A stretch of 64,000 bases of DNA, from positions 62,001-126,000 of the forward strand of contig JAHNUO010000016.1 in NCBI GenBank assembly GCA_019787685.1. Direction: 5' to 3'. Positions 21,350 through 34,279 of this stretch are shown in pieces. This DNA comes from Chiua virens. Lineage: Eukaryota; Basidiomycota; Agaricomycetes; Boletales; Boletaceae. How positions within the stretch are numbered: the first letter of the stretch is position 1; each line of letters starts with the position of its first letter. The position numbers were made by a program, and so were the translations under genes. The notes beneath the pieces were generated by a model. That model saw nothing but the letters and a program-made list of their open reading frames with translations, had not been told where the DNA came from and made no database searches.

Positions 21350-22230
21350 TCATATCTTTGGAAGTCGCTCCTTGGAGCTGTGAGGAGAGGGAGGCAGAGG
21401 GACTAGGTGGGCGAGGTTGGGTAAGAGTGTGAAGCACTTTTCGGCCCAGGACCGGAGCCCGAGCTGCCAGGTATGTGTGAGCTGCTCCCCAAAATATAGG
21501 AGTGACCGACGACGCAGAAAGCAAAGCTGCATATCCGGCCAGTAGGAGGAGGGAGATGGAAGAGTGCCAAGGCTGGGCAATAGGGCCAGGCAGCCTTGGC
21601 AAAGTAAAGCAGGTGCACGATGGGGCATGATGCCCAAGGCGTCAGCTGCACGGCAGCCCCAGCCCAAGAACTATCAGGGAGGGGGGTGAGTAGGTGTGAG
21701 GCTGGCCGCTGACTCAGAGCACACAGCAGCCTGGGCGAACCTGACATGACGGGGTGTAAAACCCGGGGGTCAAGTGCGCAGAAACCTCGACTCGGACCTG
21801 AGATGGCATCAGGGAGGAGGGGGGCTAAGTGCTGAGCGCACAGTACTGGCCCGGATGAACGGGCGCATGACGGGGTGTGAAACCCGGGGGTCAAGTGCGC
21901 AGAAACCTCGACTCGGACCTGAGACGTTGTCAGGGAGGAGGATGAGTCCAAGGCTGGGTGCGGGGTGCCAGGCTCGGTCTGGACATGGCCGGATGTTGGG
22001 TCCACCGCGGGCGCGTGATTCGAGTCGGCCAGTCATGGGGAAATAGCCTCCAAGTCCACCACGGGTGTCGGCACTGCACTGAAACGGGCGAGGATGAGCA
22101 GCGAGCGCTGTGACGTGGACGAGCGACGTGGTGGAGGCAAAAGCGGAAGCGGTGCTTCTCGCTTGTGTCGCTTGTCCAAAGACCTTGCACTGTGGCTGCG
22201 CTCGTGCCTCACTACACCACTTCATTCTGT
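21350..22230. other. GC-rich unique insert upstream of copy 3, containing a minisatellite
   Basis: This block has no counterpart upstream of copies 1 and 2 and differs in composition (G-rich on the + strand). Overlapping open frames on both strands (e.g. minus 21,403-22,005) follow the skew and show no domain. It separates the duplicated flank from the TATA box at 22,271 and looks like an insertion. Confidence 0.5.
21676..21931 (+). repeat. minisatellite, two units of 135 and 121 bp
   Basis: Unit 1 is 21,676-21,810 and unit 2 is 21,811-21,931; a third unit starts AGGGAGGAGG at 21,932 and degenerates. The 59-bp core at 21,745 and 21,865 is almost identical in both (GACGGGGTGTRAAACCCGGG and CTCGACTCGGACCTGAGA are shared). 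Unit starts share AGGGAGG. Confidence 0.8.
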
Positions 22231-22270
22231 TACAAATATCCCAAGCCGGCCCTAGCTAGAGGGCGATGGA

Positions 22271-22277
22271 TATAAAT
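22271..22277 (+). promoter_or_regulatory. TATA box of DUF6533-type gene copy 3
   Basis: TATAAAT followed by GGGCGCCATATCGCCGAGG, as in copy 2, but 100 bp upstream of the ATG at 22,371 because of extra sequence between them. Confidence 0.6.
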
Positions 22278-22370
22278 GGGCGCCATATCGCCGAGGGATT
22301 CTCCCAATTCTGGATCTTTGTCAGGATCATCGTGCCTGGACAGAAGTTGCTCCCCGTTTCGACGGAAGCT

Positions 22371-24023
22371 ATGTCTTCAAACTTGTTATCTGCCTTATGG
22401 TCCCTGCAGACGATTGACTACGCATCCGGTGAGTCTGATTACAAGTCGTCGATGTGTCATTTAACAAGGCGAACACAGTCTCATTAATTACGGTTGTTGT
22501 ATATGATTATAGTGGGTGATCCATCGTATACTCGTCCTTGGGTTGACTGATGCAACTGTTGGCTAGTCCTCATGTCTTCGGGAGAGGTATTTTTTCCTGC
22601 CGCTTTCGTTTCCCTTCTGACGATCTACTTAGATAGACTATATATGGGTGGGTGCGAACGTACGTCACCGTAAAATCACCAGTCCGAACCGGAGTCGTAG
22701 TGTATGCGTTGGAATTGGAGCTTCACAACCTTTGTCATTGTGCGTCTCAACTTAATCTTATGCCCTACTCTACATTTTTACGAACCAATCTTGACCTAGA
22801 CTCGTTATTTTGGTCTTTGTTTGGCTATGTAAGTTTCGACCGTACTAACAATCGAAGTTTTGGTTGATTTACAATCGTGTTCAAGTTTGACTGAAATTGG
22901 TAAGTTTGTGCTAGAAATGTGTCTAATCTTACTAACCAAGTGGCTACCAGCTGGCAGTACCTTTGTCCACGGTTCCGTGAACGTTGGTTCTTGTTCACTT
23001 TATCTGGTCCGCACCGCTAATACTTGCGATCCGGTAGACGTTTGTTTCTCAATTGTACTAACAACCAGTCGAGCAGGTGTAAGCGCCTCGCTTTAAGTCC
23101 ACAATAAGTCTTGCAATGCATATTTTAAAGGTACTACATTATATCTCGCGGCTCAGTGTGCGTTTCAAGTGTTCCTTGCTGCTGCGGATGGTGAGTTACT
23201 ATGTCAACGGATTCCTCTTTCTTCGATAGTTATATTCGTTACAGTGAACATGATCCGGTATGTCTGGGCAATGTGGAATCAATCCAGGACGATCCTCTGG
23301 GTTCTCCTGCTCAGTTACGTGATAGATGTTGCCGTTTCCTTTGCTTTCTTAGGGATATACTACGACCCTACCACTCAGTTATCAGGTATGCATCATGCAC
23401 ATTTGAAGGACGGATGAATCCAATGCTGAGAAGCTGTTCTAGTGATAGTTGCGCAAACCCTGGGTTTCATACATTGCGATTACTCCGTTAATGTGCCACC
23501 GTACATACGGACACTTTATACTATTCCGCGATTCGTTTTCGTTTCTCTGTTGCTCACCCTTACTGTCCGATTTTGGAGATCGGTATGGACGAGAAGAATG
23601 CCCAGCCAATTGGTGAGGCACTTGGTGATGGAGGTGGTTATTTACTTTGTTCTGTGTGTCCCTTTCCGTTCCGTGAGCCACCAGGGCCACTAACCTTTGA
23701 TATTTTACTTATGCAGGAACGTGCTCTACTGCATCACCGCTGTGATAGAAAGTGATTTTTCACTGGATAGCACCTCGATGCGCATTCTGGCCACATTTTG
23801 CATCATCTTCATATGCATTGCGGTTCCTCGGTGTAATATCAATACGCGGGAGATGGTACATGGGAATAACGTCCAGGCAGAGGAGCCTGTCGGCATCTTT
23901 ACTGTGTTGTCACAGTTGATGCAAGCCAATCAGAGGGAAGATCCGGAAGTTGGGGTCGGCGAGGAGATACAGCTTGAGTTGGTTAGAGACAGACGTAAGA
24001 GTAGATTTAGTTGGTGGATATGA
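22371..24023 (+). CDS. DUF6533-type seven-helix membrane protein, copy 3
   Basis: Closest to copy 2. The start MSSNLLSALWSLQTIDYAS is spliced to VSLITVVVYDY, LMSSGE, IDYIW, CMRWNWSFTTFVI and TRYFGL. ADVIFVTVNMIRYVWAMWNQ (across an intron at about 23,190-23,230) follows, then IPRFVFVSLLLTLTVRFW, MEVVIYF, and NVLYCITAVIES joined to ATFCIIFICIAVPRCNINTRE. The tail ends at 24,023. Unlike copy 2, the last helix and tail are in one frame, so this copy appears functional. A short deletion after helix 5 shortens the loop seen in copy 2. The normally conserved LTF motif is changed to LMS. Exon edges in the middle (22,860-23,160) are uncertain. Confidence 0.75.
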
Positions 24024-24298
24024 CAACTTGGAATTGGAATGCTTGTGCGCGGCGATGTGGCAATGGCAATTGCCGCATGATATCTTCTAATCTATGACAG
24101 AAAACCCCGTTCAATTGAGGGACCACGAGAACTCCGTCCGCAATATTATTTCTACCGGAACATCGCGAGAAGCACTTTGTCCAACTTGGGCGATCGTCGT
24201 CGCCCGGTAAGGCCTTCCATCACAACGACCTCGTGGTGACCCCCCTTTAAGATCCCTCCTGAACTTTGAAGGCGCTACAGGGTTGACTGTAGCTCACC
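24024..24298. other. leader/promoter region of GTPase-vWA copy I
   Basis: Corresponds to 34,010-34,279 and 44,030-44,296 upstream of copies II and III. Shared blocks are GCGGCGATGTGG, GCCGCATGAT, CACTGTCCAACTTGG-like and GATCGTCGTCGCCC. It marks the left part of the duplicated unit. No TATA box is obvious. Confidence 0.6.
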
Positions 24299-27200
24299 AT
24301 GACTCACACACCCTTCACACCCCCCAACATTTTCCCCGACGATAGCTCCCAAGCAAACAAAGTACACCTCTCCAACAGAATCGATAAGGGTAAACGAAAG
24401 GCAGAGGGTGTGTCTGACAAGAATCGAATTGTCCCATATACTGACACGGGTGGCGCGCTCTAGAGCCTCTGGAAAGCTATGGATTCGACCGTCACGATCA
24501 TACTTCCAATTACGCACACCACGTTCATGTTCACGTCTCTTCGTCAGACTCGGAAACAGCGTCCGAGTTTGAATCTGACTCGACGCCATCACCATTGATG
24601 CATGTCCCGGATGGAATTGACTCTGATGGCAACGCAAGTCTTTACCAGTCCATCAATGGAGAACACTTGTTGGGGGATCAGGTATGTTAGTTCAATCCCC
24701 ACTGGAACCTCGAACTTAGACCGGGTTGGTAGATGGATATAGACATTCCCCAACATGATGAATTGGACTTGGCCTACTCCATCAAAGGCATGTATCGCGT
24801 CCTTGACCTTATATCAGAGCAAGGCAGCGGTGGTCTCGGTGAGTATCTCAATCCGACGTGCCATCGCGTACGTATTCTAATACCGGATGCGGTATTAGTC
24901 GACAAGATCATCATCTCCCAGGACTCGCTCGAGGCATTCATAAACACCGTTTCCCCGGGCGCATACGCGTCGATGACGAAGGTCAACTTCAAGGCCCTTG
25001 ACAATTACGCCATCAAACCTGTCGGCGTCTACGGCAGCAAAGAGCAAATTGTCCGGTTTCTGTCACAGCTTGGCGCTATCGATGACGCCACGTACGTCGT
25101 ACATCTCTCATGGTTAATTCTTGTAATTTTGACATCCTATCCTCACAGTGCAGCCCAACTTCTCGTTGATCCCGAAACCCAGCTGCGCACGCAACCAAGC
25201 CTTCGTTCAGGCCTGTATATCATCGTAACGCCCGAGCAAACCGGGGCATCTCACCAGATTTTTGTTCTCTATTGGCCCGAGCAAACCACCTGGGACGACT
25301 CTGCGACGCCTTCTGTTCGTCGCAATCGCATCACATTTATGAGGTTTGCTGTATCCAACTCGGGGCCTGAGAACGCCAGTAACTCATTCCATCTCGTACA
25401 GATACTTGACAAAGATGTGTGATCAGATTGTGTCTCTGATCTCAACCGAACACGCGGGGTCGATACAGTGGAGTGAAGAAGATGACGAAAATAATGACGA
25501 TGACGATGTGCTCGGGATCGACCAGGATGAGTCGGACCGGATGTTCACATTCGAAGTTGCACAGACCAACGAGCAGGAAGAGTCCGTGACTGTCCGCGAG
25601 GGCTTCAAAGTCAGTTCAGTCTTGGTTGCGCTCGGTGTCGTCTTTTTCTCACAAACATTGACAAATACTGTTCAATCATAGGCTGTCTCAAATGTTATTT
25701 CACTTCCAGAGACACACGCTGAAGATGCGGATCCGACCAAACTCGCGCCTAAACCACCGTGTCTACTTTTCGGCGAAACAGTACAAGGGTTCATAACAGT
25801 GGAATGTCGAGAGTCCAGGGTCTCTCATGACGTTTTTAAATGGCGTTCTGTTACACGCTTACGGCTTGAGGGGTATTTGTGGGTACCCTTCGAACAATCA
25901 TTATGATGTTCTCTGACCATTTATTCCTGTTTGACTCCAGAATGTCTGACCGTTTGCACCTCAAAGAGCAGTTGGACGAGGTGGCTTTGGACATTTTGAT
26001 GCGCACCGGGCTAGAGAAGCGCTTCCCAGACGAATGTAAGCTGTGGAGGCGCGACGCCATTGCTGTGCGAAGCATGTCAGATTCCAGCATGAAGAAAGAG
26101 ATCGAGGAGATGTCCACAAAACTGCAAAAGGCGCTTCCGGCACTCGAAAGGTCGATATTCGAAGCAACTCTAGATGAGGTGTTGAGAATCTATCCGTGAG
26201 TAGGACGTTTTTTTGAAAGTGCTTTGGATCATTATTTCTTTGGGAATTTTCAGATTCTTTGATCGAGAGATATTTGTTTTTCAAGGAGAGCATGAGAGCG
26301 GTTCGGATAGTCCAGGTACTCAAATTTCCCCTTTATTGATGACAAACATGTATTTATGCCGGCCGTATCAGGGCCGCTCTCTGAGCTCCTGAATCCCTAT
26401 CCGAAAACAAATGACGAGTTTACTCGTCAGCTTCAAGTTATTACGATATATTTCTAACCCGGATTTTCGAGCGGCCAAGGAGCGTATTTCCTTGTTCAAG
26501 GCGTTTGAGGCGCTTTTAAAAGAGCAAAACATGAAGCTGGACGAACAAGTGCGCGTCCATGTATTGCAGTCAGTCCTGGAGGGGAATGTGGAGCAAGCCA
26601 AAGCAAGTATAAAGAAAGACGATGCGGGTGGTGCTAAGCACAATTGGATCCCATCCGCGATTCGGGCCAGGATAGACGCATTTTTATCTGGAGCGAGCGA
26701 CATGAAAATCGACTTCGACAATCTTCACGCCCGTGCGAAAAACAAAGTGTCGAAGTTCATCCCCGAACAATTTTGGAGCCACTTGGACCAAGACGTGGAG
26801 CAGTATGCAGAGCAGTTTCCGCTGTTCAAGGAGTTGGTGGATAGAGCAAAGCGACAAGCACATGAGCACCTGCAGGAAGCCATCCCTAAGGTGGTAAACA
26901 AACTCACGCTAGCAGTACAGAGGGCACAAGAAGATGACTGTAAGGGGGGCATCACGCGTCATCACGAGCAGAGGGTCAAGGAAGAGCAGAACGAGCTGAG
27001 AATGAATCTGATCAAGTGCCTGAATGGTTCGTCTGCGCGCGTGGAGGCCTTGTGCGTTTATCCGATTCTCTATCGCTGACCGTAGCGTAATACTGACCTT
27101 ATTTGTAGGGATACGCTGTTTATCGAAGGGGTCCGAGAGGAGGGTCGGTGGACAACGTCGCATTCGATATCGGGTATGCGGTCATCGAAACAAGATCCAG

Positions 27201-30200
27201 TGGTGGTGCACACAATACATCTGATGAATCTGACGACTCAAGATCAACACGAATTACAACTAGATTCGAGTGCGATCCCGTCACCGCGGTTCCAGTTCCA
27301 TCATACATTCAAGTTGTCGTTGGGCCATTGGGTGGTGTATGTCCCAGTCTTTTCATACGTGCTTTACTCTGACACCTGACGCTATGTCAAAAGACGCGCA
27401 CAGTTGCTTGAAGGAGAAAAACTGTTGTTGATCATCGCTGATCGTGTGGGGAACTTGACAGTCTACCTTGATCGACTGGCGGCTATACAAAGTGCAATCG
27501 CTCGCGGCCGCGGAAAGCCTCTCAACCGTGAGAAAATCGGCCAAGATTTTCTGCTGGCGTACGATGAATCAAAGAAGATTTTGGCGGTCATATCATCGTC
27601 GCCTGACAAGGTATGTATTCGCTTCTATCAGGCAGCTCTGCCCCTGAGGTCGTTTGGTTCACAGCTCCAACTGCACATCTTCGTGTTTGACGATTCGCGC
27701 GGGTCTTTCCAAGCTTCGGGAAGCTCAATCAATTTACACATTTGGTACAACGAGGTGGTGGCTATTCGTCACACATGCTTTGTGAGCGGGAGCGAAGAAT
27801 TGGTGCTTGTTGACTCACAAGCTCAGGCGAGGGTGTTTTCTCTGGTGACGCTGCAGTTTCGGTACATATCACCACCTTTTCTTTATTATACGAGTTCCGC
27901 TAACGACTGATGCGACCAATAGGCCTGCTACACTCCAGCTTGAGCAGATACCTCATAGCGTGAGCTCGACGCCCGACGGTGCTTGCTTGTTGGTCACGCA
28001 AGCCCAAGGAAACGAGTTGACGATGACGGCTTATCATTGGAGTACCTTTGGCTCCTCTGAGGGAACTAAGCTTGACCTGGCACCTCTCACTATTGAAAAC
28101 GGTCCAGTGGTCACATCGTTGATTAACCGAACAGCGGTGCATGTTATCATGCTTGATTTCGAGGCACATGCATGTCGATCGCACGCATTGGACATTACTC
28201 GCAAAGTCACTGAGTTTACTTTCAAGCAAAAGGGTACCCGGGGTTCGTCTGCGCGACGCGGCGTAGGGGCAGACGGAAATCCGACCGCACATAATTGTCT
28301 TATCGACTGTCACGCCGAAGTCTGGACGCGTTTCCCGGTCTTGCCAGCAGTCCAACGTGAAACTATTTCCTCGTCGAGTCTTCGCAGTGCGCGGACGCTT
28401 GTGTTTGTGACGGACCGTGATTATGCGCGGTACACAACCCACTTTGCAGAGATGATCTCTAGCTTTGAGAGGGCAACGAAGAAGCCGATCGGGGATATCC
28501 TCAAGTCCATTCAAGTCTCAGCGGCATCGTTTGCCGTATTTGCTGCCGAATTATGCGGGGACGGAGTGCAGCCGAACGCCACGCAGAATCGTGCGTGGAA
28601 CGTTTCAGCTTACCGTGCAGGCGAATGGCTCGTCGATTTCCTATGCTTAATTCCCATCCACCTCGCGCTAGCCAGGGATAATCGGTTCGTCCCACTCAAA
28701 GACGGGGTGTACTCGCCGGAGTTGGAGAGGTCGCTCTTGGGGGCAGACGTCAACCGCATTGTGGATAGCCTGTCGTTTGGATGGTACGAGTCGTTGTTCC
28801 AGTCGTATATGGCATCCAAGGTGTGTCGTTGCTGGTCTTAGTGCGAATCGTTGTTCTTCTCACAGCGTTGATCATAGCCTGTTCGAGTGGTATCTTCGAT
28901 GGGCGAACAATCTGTCGGGAAGAGTTTTGCGTTAAACCATCTCGTCGATACGTCGTTTGCTGGATCGGCAATGCGGACGACAGGAGGGCGTGTGGATGTC
29001 GGTGACACCAACAAAGGATGCATTAATCGTTGCGCTCGACTTTGAAGGTTAGTCCCGTACCGCTTCTACGGCTTACGGTTGCTCCAATATATCCATTTTC
29101 ATCTTTAGGTGTGCACAGCATTGAAAGATCCGCTCAAGAAGATACATTACTTGTTCTCTTCAATACCGCCGTTTCTAACCTGGTAAGTACTAGCTCAAAC
29201 CAGGCAGATTCATCGATAACTGATGCTTCGTGTTTCAGGTCTTGTTCCGAAACAACTTTGCGCTTAGTCGAGATATCACTGGCCTCTTCCAGTCATTCCA
29301 GTCGAGTTCTACAGTGCTTGATCCAAAGGCGAATCCATCGTTGTTCCAGTCGACTTTGGTTATCATTATCAAGGTCAGTGCTTCGACATGGTATATTTTG
29401 TGTCAATGAGGTTTATTTGACGTGTGTTCTCTCTTTTCGACATTGTACAGGACGTCGTCGACTCGGACAAAGCCGAGATCGCGAAAGAGTGAGTTGTGTG
29501 GTTTCTTCATATCGAGTTCCTCACGAATGATATTATTCGTTCCTAGGTTTTCTCTCAAGTTTCAGCGGATTGTGCAAGACGAGCAAGAAGCGAATTTCAT
29601 TTCTCGGCTTCATGCCGGGAAACTGAACATCATTCCATGGTAAGCCTCCTGCCAGCTAAGGAAATTGCGAGATTCACAACCCTTTGTTTCTTATAAGGCC
29701 TGTCATTGAATCAAAGGAGTTTTACAAGCTATTCCCTGCGTTGAAGCGAAGGTTAGATCAACAAGTGATCACTCATCGATCAGGCGGGAGAGTTTTTGCA
29801 CTTGATGAAGACGTTGATGGCCAAATTGAAGGCGAGTATGGTTCCTCTAAAGAAGAATATCATGTCGGGTTGCTGATCCCGAGCTATTCAGGCGAATGAT
29901 TGGGGTGCCATGTCTCGTGAGTTCATAACCACGTTGCTTGATTAGATGATGACAGATTTATGTTTAGAAACTATGGCGGCTCATCGGGCACAACTGATTT
30001 CGACCCTCCTTGGTAACGCCCTCGCATTTGGGTATGCGGAGATCCATCCAGAACACGAACCTCTGAAAGTGAGTCTGCGCTCCTTGTCTGTTGTTCGTTA
30101 ATCATGCCACTGACCTCGCTGGTGAAGGATCTGGATTCGGACACACCTATCGACATGGAAGACACACCTCACCAGCTCTTCATCGGCAGCGGCGGAGACC

Positions 30201-33200
30201 AAACCGCATCTCGCGACCGCACGTTGACCATCTTACGAACGGCCTGGGAAGGTCATGAGTCTCGCCAACACATTCCCGAAGAAGAATGGATGATAGGTTT
30301 GACCCAGCATCTCGAAAACATCGTGAACCTGCGGATCGCTCACGTACGTAAATGGTTGGACCAGAATCTTTCGCGTTTCCAAGGAGCTGGCACCGCAAGT
30401 CACGCGAGTATCGACGAATTGAAGCGTCACTTTGAGAATTCAATCGTGGATTTGCGGGGGAACGTTCAACTATGTGGGTTGACGTGTCGGGAGTGTCAGC
30501 TGCGGTGCGTACGGAGTCGGGTACATGAAGGCGCGCATGACTGTCACTCTGGCCACGCGTGCGTGCATGAATGTGATTTCTGTTTGGAGCTCGAGGTCCC
30601 GGAAGCACGAACCGTGTACGATGAGGTGTGTGGTGATTTGAAATCCTGAATGTCGTCATGCTTGGTATTGAGTGTTTTGATATAGTGCTGGTCACGCGGG
30701 GAAGCACACGTATGTGTTAATTTCGATGGCTTGCGCTGAATGCTCATATTTCATTCCTAGTTGTGCCACGAATCAGCATTTGTGTGGAAAGTCGTGCAAG
30801 TTCTCTGGAAGACATGGGTGTCTGGATGTGTGCGCAAAGGTGTGTGCATTCGATGAGCAGTGACTTGAAACTCACGAGAATAAAGGTTATTGATCATCCC
30901 GAAGAGGTACATCTCTGTGCGGCTCCCGTACACGCTTGCGGGAAGGTATGTATGCGTCTCGCGAGTTGTTTTTTGAACGTCCGTGTGCTGATTCCGACGT
31001 GATACACACCTGGTAGCCATGCGATCTATCCGACGTGCGATTGGTCGACGGGAGTGTCTATTCGTGCCCTGGGACATGTCGAATCCCAAGGTGGTTCATT
31101 TGTCTTGTTACTCGTGCACGCACTGATATACCTCTGAAGCGATACCGGTCATTCCCTTCACCAATGTGATGCCCGCTTCTGCACTATCCAATGCCAGCTG
31201 TGCAAACGATTGTGCGCGGACCAGGACCACATGCACGGTCTCGACTCTAGTGCGACTCACCTTTGCGGGTACGTCCGACATAGATTGAGGTGGCGGGAAT
31301 CTGTCCCTAATCTGTGAACTGCAGACAAGAGCATTTGTGCACTGCCCTATGTGCTGCACCGGGAATCTGCGAAATCGAGACGGCGCCGCACTCCATTGAG
31401 GCGACGTTCACTGGTAGAAACGAGACATTCCAGTATACCAAGGTTCGTTTTTCCCCTCGACAAAAAGACAACTCACCTATTTTTGATCTTCAATCAAGTA
31501 CACGCAAGGTTTGTTCAAGTAATTGAACATCTTTCCATGTTGACTGGGTGCCCTCATTGCAGATGCGAAACGTTTGAAATGCATAAAGCCAATCCCGCCT
31601 GGAGCTACACAGCACAAAGGACCTCATAACCATAGCTTGGACAAGAAAGTTGTCCACTTTTGCCAGGCGAGGTATAGCACCGATCTCTGTACACGTTCTT
31701 TTACTCACGGTCATGTAGATGCGAAAACTGCAATTACTTTTGCACCTTACCTCTTGGTAGGTTTGAAGTAGGACTGACACGCTTCTGGCTCTAACGACGT
31801 GTTCAAGGTCATCCCCAACAAGAGCACGAGACGCGTCATGGGTCCATGTCGCGTACCCGCTGGACCGTGGATGGACCGGACGATGTACCGCTCGAAATCG
31901 AAGGACGCAAGTTTTCCACGAACGACGAAGGTGCTCCAATGATGTGTAACCTGATTTGCTCGGCGATGGGGCGACATGTCCATATCGACTACTGTCGTGC
32001 GGACAACGAGGCAGCATGCACTGGTAACCCAGAGCTGCAGCACCTCACAAAGAGGCTACACCCTGATCCCGGCCGACCAAAGGATTTCCTCACACACAGT
32101 CTATTCTGGAAGCGCAGTGGTGAGTACAATTCGGTTACACACATGTAATCGTTGGTCTGAACACCCTTGGACAGGTTTCAAGGACCCATACGCGAGAGAA
32201 GAACAGGCCAACTTTGCAAAGTGGTATGTTCTGCTGGTTTTCCTTGGTGATGATCGACAGCTGAAAAACTCCCACGGTGATGCTATGTGTCCAGGTACGA
32301 GGTGGTCCCGCCATCTTGGGGTCTGCCTTACAAATTTGATCGACAGGCCCAGAACACACGACTGCTGGCGGTGGTGCAGCCATTCCTTCTTGCTGTGTCT
32401 TGCCGCATTTCCATGCACCTTTGAATCCCAATACCACAGCTGTTGGAACTGGTTACGTCTCGCAAGATGGGCATCAATTTGCATGCAGGAATCCCGTCGT
32501 GATGCAACAAGCATTCCATGTGTGAGTGCATCCATTTACATCGTGCGCATACTTTGAGTGATTGAGTTGATTTTTGGCGTGGTAGGATCTTTGTCGCTGA
32601 CCAGTAGGTTTTGTTCGGTCAGTATTGGGAGAGCATTACTCACTATCACCTTCATCTGGTTAGTTCTGGTTCGATGAGTTATGATGATCGAAAGCCACTG
32701 CCCAACACACCGGCGACCGCTCGAATCAGTGCTCGTGCGGATAATCGATACGGTGCTGTCCTCTCGTCGTTGCACAGTTTTTGGACAGCACGTGCGGCAG
32801 CAGTTGCGAACTCGAATGCCTGCACGACGGGACGCATACAGCGTGCTCTTGTTTAACCATGGTGTCGCAGCACCGATTGTGAATGATTTTGCGAGTGCGC
32901 CAGATCAACTGTTGGCCAGTCTCCTCCCCTCTACTGCCGGCGGCGGCACCAACTTTTCTCTCGCGATCCAACGAGCGGGAGAAACTATGGAGCAAAACTG
33001 GAGCTCAGAAAGGTGAGTACGGTGTCTTCTTCACTCCTCTTGTTACCAACAAGTGAAACCAGATTACCGGTCATCATTTTCTTGTCCGATGGTGAATGTA
33101 GCATCGGAGACGAGGTCGTGCAGGATTTATGTCGCACGGCCATCCGGCTCGGGTAAAAACTTTATTTACGTGTATTGGTCGTTGAGCTGACATACTTTCT

Positions 33201-33521
33201 TTTGAAATCACAGAAAAGCTGTGTCGTTCCACGCCGTGTCGTTCGGTCCCGACGGCTCTTCAACGTACCTACGTCGCATGGCCGACATTGCGCGCGATGC
33301 GCAGAACAATGCACCAAGGGATCCGCTGGCGCCGGCTGCTGCAACTATCCTTTCGTCGTACACCCAGGCCCTCGATACGGTCCGTGTCCGCATTTTGAAT
33401 TTCGAGCTTACCTACATGATCCTGATGAATTCGGCGTGCGCCACGCTAGGTTCAACTCGCGGAAACATTCCTGGGTATTGCAGAATCGTTGAGAAAGCCG
33501 AGAGGGGCACTGATGCACTGA
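24299..33521 (+). pseudogene. GB1-like GTPase / zinc-rich / vWA giant protein, copy I (broken)
   Basis: Same exon order as copies II and III, but the reading frame is destroyed by single-base indels relative to both. There is a 1-nt loss near 24,460 in exon 1 (giving TAG), a 1-nt gain near 26,432 and a 1-nt gain near 28,984. The last one is right after the GTPase P-loop (GEQSVGKS), in the TTEG switch motif. Further 1-nt gains are near 29,785 and near 32,831 inside the vWA domain. Introns remain at the same places. The MIDAS triad (D-H-S-G-S after splicing) and the Cys-rich region are still readable. It differs from II and III by roughly a tenth of positions by eye, and is therefore the oldest of the three. 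A shortened protein starting downstream is possible, but the GTPase and vWA domains could not be translated whole. Confidence 0.85.
29832..29891 (+). other. GC-AG intron in copy I
   Basis: Donor AAG|GCGAGT, acceptor TTCAG|GCGAAT, same position as in copies II and III. Confidence 0.55.
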
Positions 33522-33806
33522 GAGATGGATTTTGGTCTTGTGTTGGAGGCTGCGTAGCTTGTAGTGTAAGATAACTGGTTGTGCCGTGTGCGCTGGTTGG
33601 AATAATTGAATGGTCTGGCTCTGTTCCATGTGTGGCTGACCTGGGGGAGATAGATGTGACGTCACATCCGAATTCCGACGTTTTCAAACTTGTTCGCGTG
33701 TCGAGGCTTTGAAATTGACGCAGTACCACTGGCAAGCGCGTTCAACTTGAACCCATAAAGGTGGACCGGGGTTCCCGCACCACAGTCATCCTCTACTACT
33801 GCTATC
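33522..33806. other. duplicated intergenic region between GTPase-vWA copy I and the metacaspase 5' end
   Basis: Nearly identical to 43,543-43,827 and 53,475-53,780. Contains the TGACGTCA palindrome and the metacaspase leader (AACCCATAAAGGTG...CCGGGTTCCCGCAC). Confidence 0.75.
33657..33664. promoter_or_regulatory. CRE-like palindrome (bZIP site) upstream of the metacaspase 5' fragment
   Basis: Perfect TGACGTCA, 143 bp before the ATG at 33,807; conserved in all three repeats of the unit. Confidence 0.5.
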
Positions 33807-33925
33807 ATGCTCCGATTAGCCAGAGATGGCCGGTTGAAACGAAACTTATTCGCCTTGATAATCGGAATTGATGACTACACCAATTGTCAGAAGCTCGGTG
33901 GAGCAGAAGTTGCAGGTGCCGCCGA
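33807..33925 (+). pseudogene. truncated 5' end of the metacaspase gene (unit I)
   Basis: Starts MLRLARDGRLKRNLFALIIG and continues IDDYTNCQKLGGA, almost identical to the start of the full gene at 53,781. Homology stops after GTTGCAG, where the sequence changes to DUF6533-gene DNA. The caspase catalytic parts are missing. Confidence 0.9.
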
Positions 33926-34010
33926 GCCGTTTTTGGCTAGTTCTCACGTTTTCAGGAGAGGTATTCTTTTTTGTTGCTACGTCCTTTTCATTGCTAACTT
34001 GGAACTCGAG
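33926..34010 (+). pseudogene. DUF6533-gene fragment at the duplication junction I/II
   Basis: CCGTTTTTGGCTAGTTCTCA onward to GCTAAC matches 19,150-19,212 of membrane gene copy 2: the acceptor TTTTTGGCTAG, the exon for LTFSGE and the following intron up to its branch site. It is then joined to the 3' flank of such a gene (AACTTGGAAC...GCGGCGATGTG, compare 24,025-24,055). Most of the gene body is deleted. Confidence 0.85.
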
Positions 34011-34279
34011 TCACGCGTGTGCGGCGATGTGTGGTAATTATGTACTGCAATCGCCGCATGATTCAATTCAAGGGCTCCTAATGTATGAATCCCATTCTTT
34101 CCACCGGAACTTATCGCGAGAAGCACTGTCCAACTTGGACGATCGTCGTCGCCCAGTAAGTTTTTGGTTTGAACCTTGTACAGCATTCATTGCCTCACCG
34201 TCAACATCGTGGCCGACCTCGTGGTGGCCCTCTTTTAAGACCCCTCTTGAAGGCGCTACCAGGTTGACAGTAGCTCACC

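Noticed and set aside
21403..22005. 200-codon minus-strand open frame
   Set aside because: Runs through the GC-rich minisatellite; its sequence repeats with the DNA repeat and shows no domain.
30180..30707. Minus-strand open frames opposite the Cys-rich exons (also at 40,146-40,814 and 50,093-50,641)
   Set aside because: Shadows of the GTPase-vWA exons: they recur only because the unit is triplicated.
30470..32000. RING or other named zinc finger in the GTPase-vWA proteins
   Set aside because: Many Cys/His pairs are visible, but the spacing does not fit a named finger well enough to assign one.
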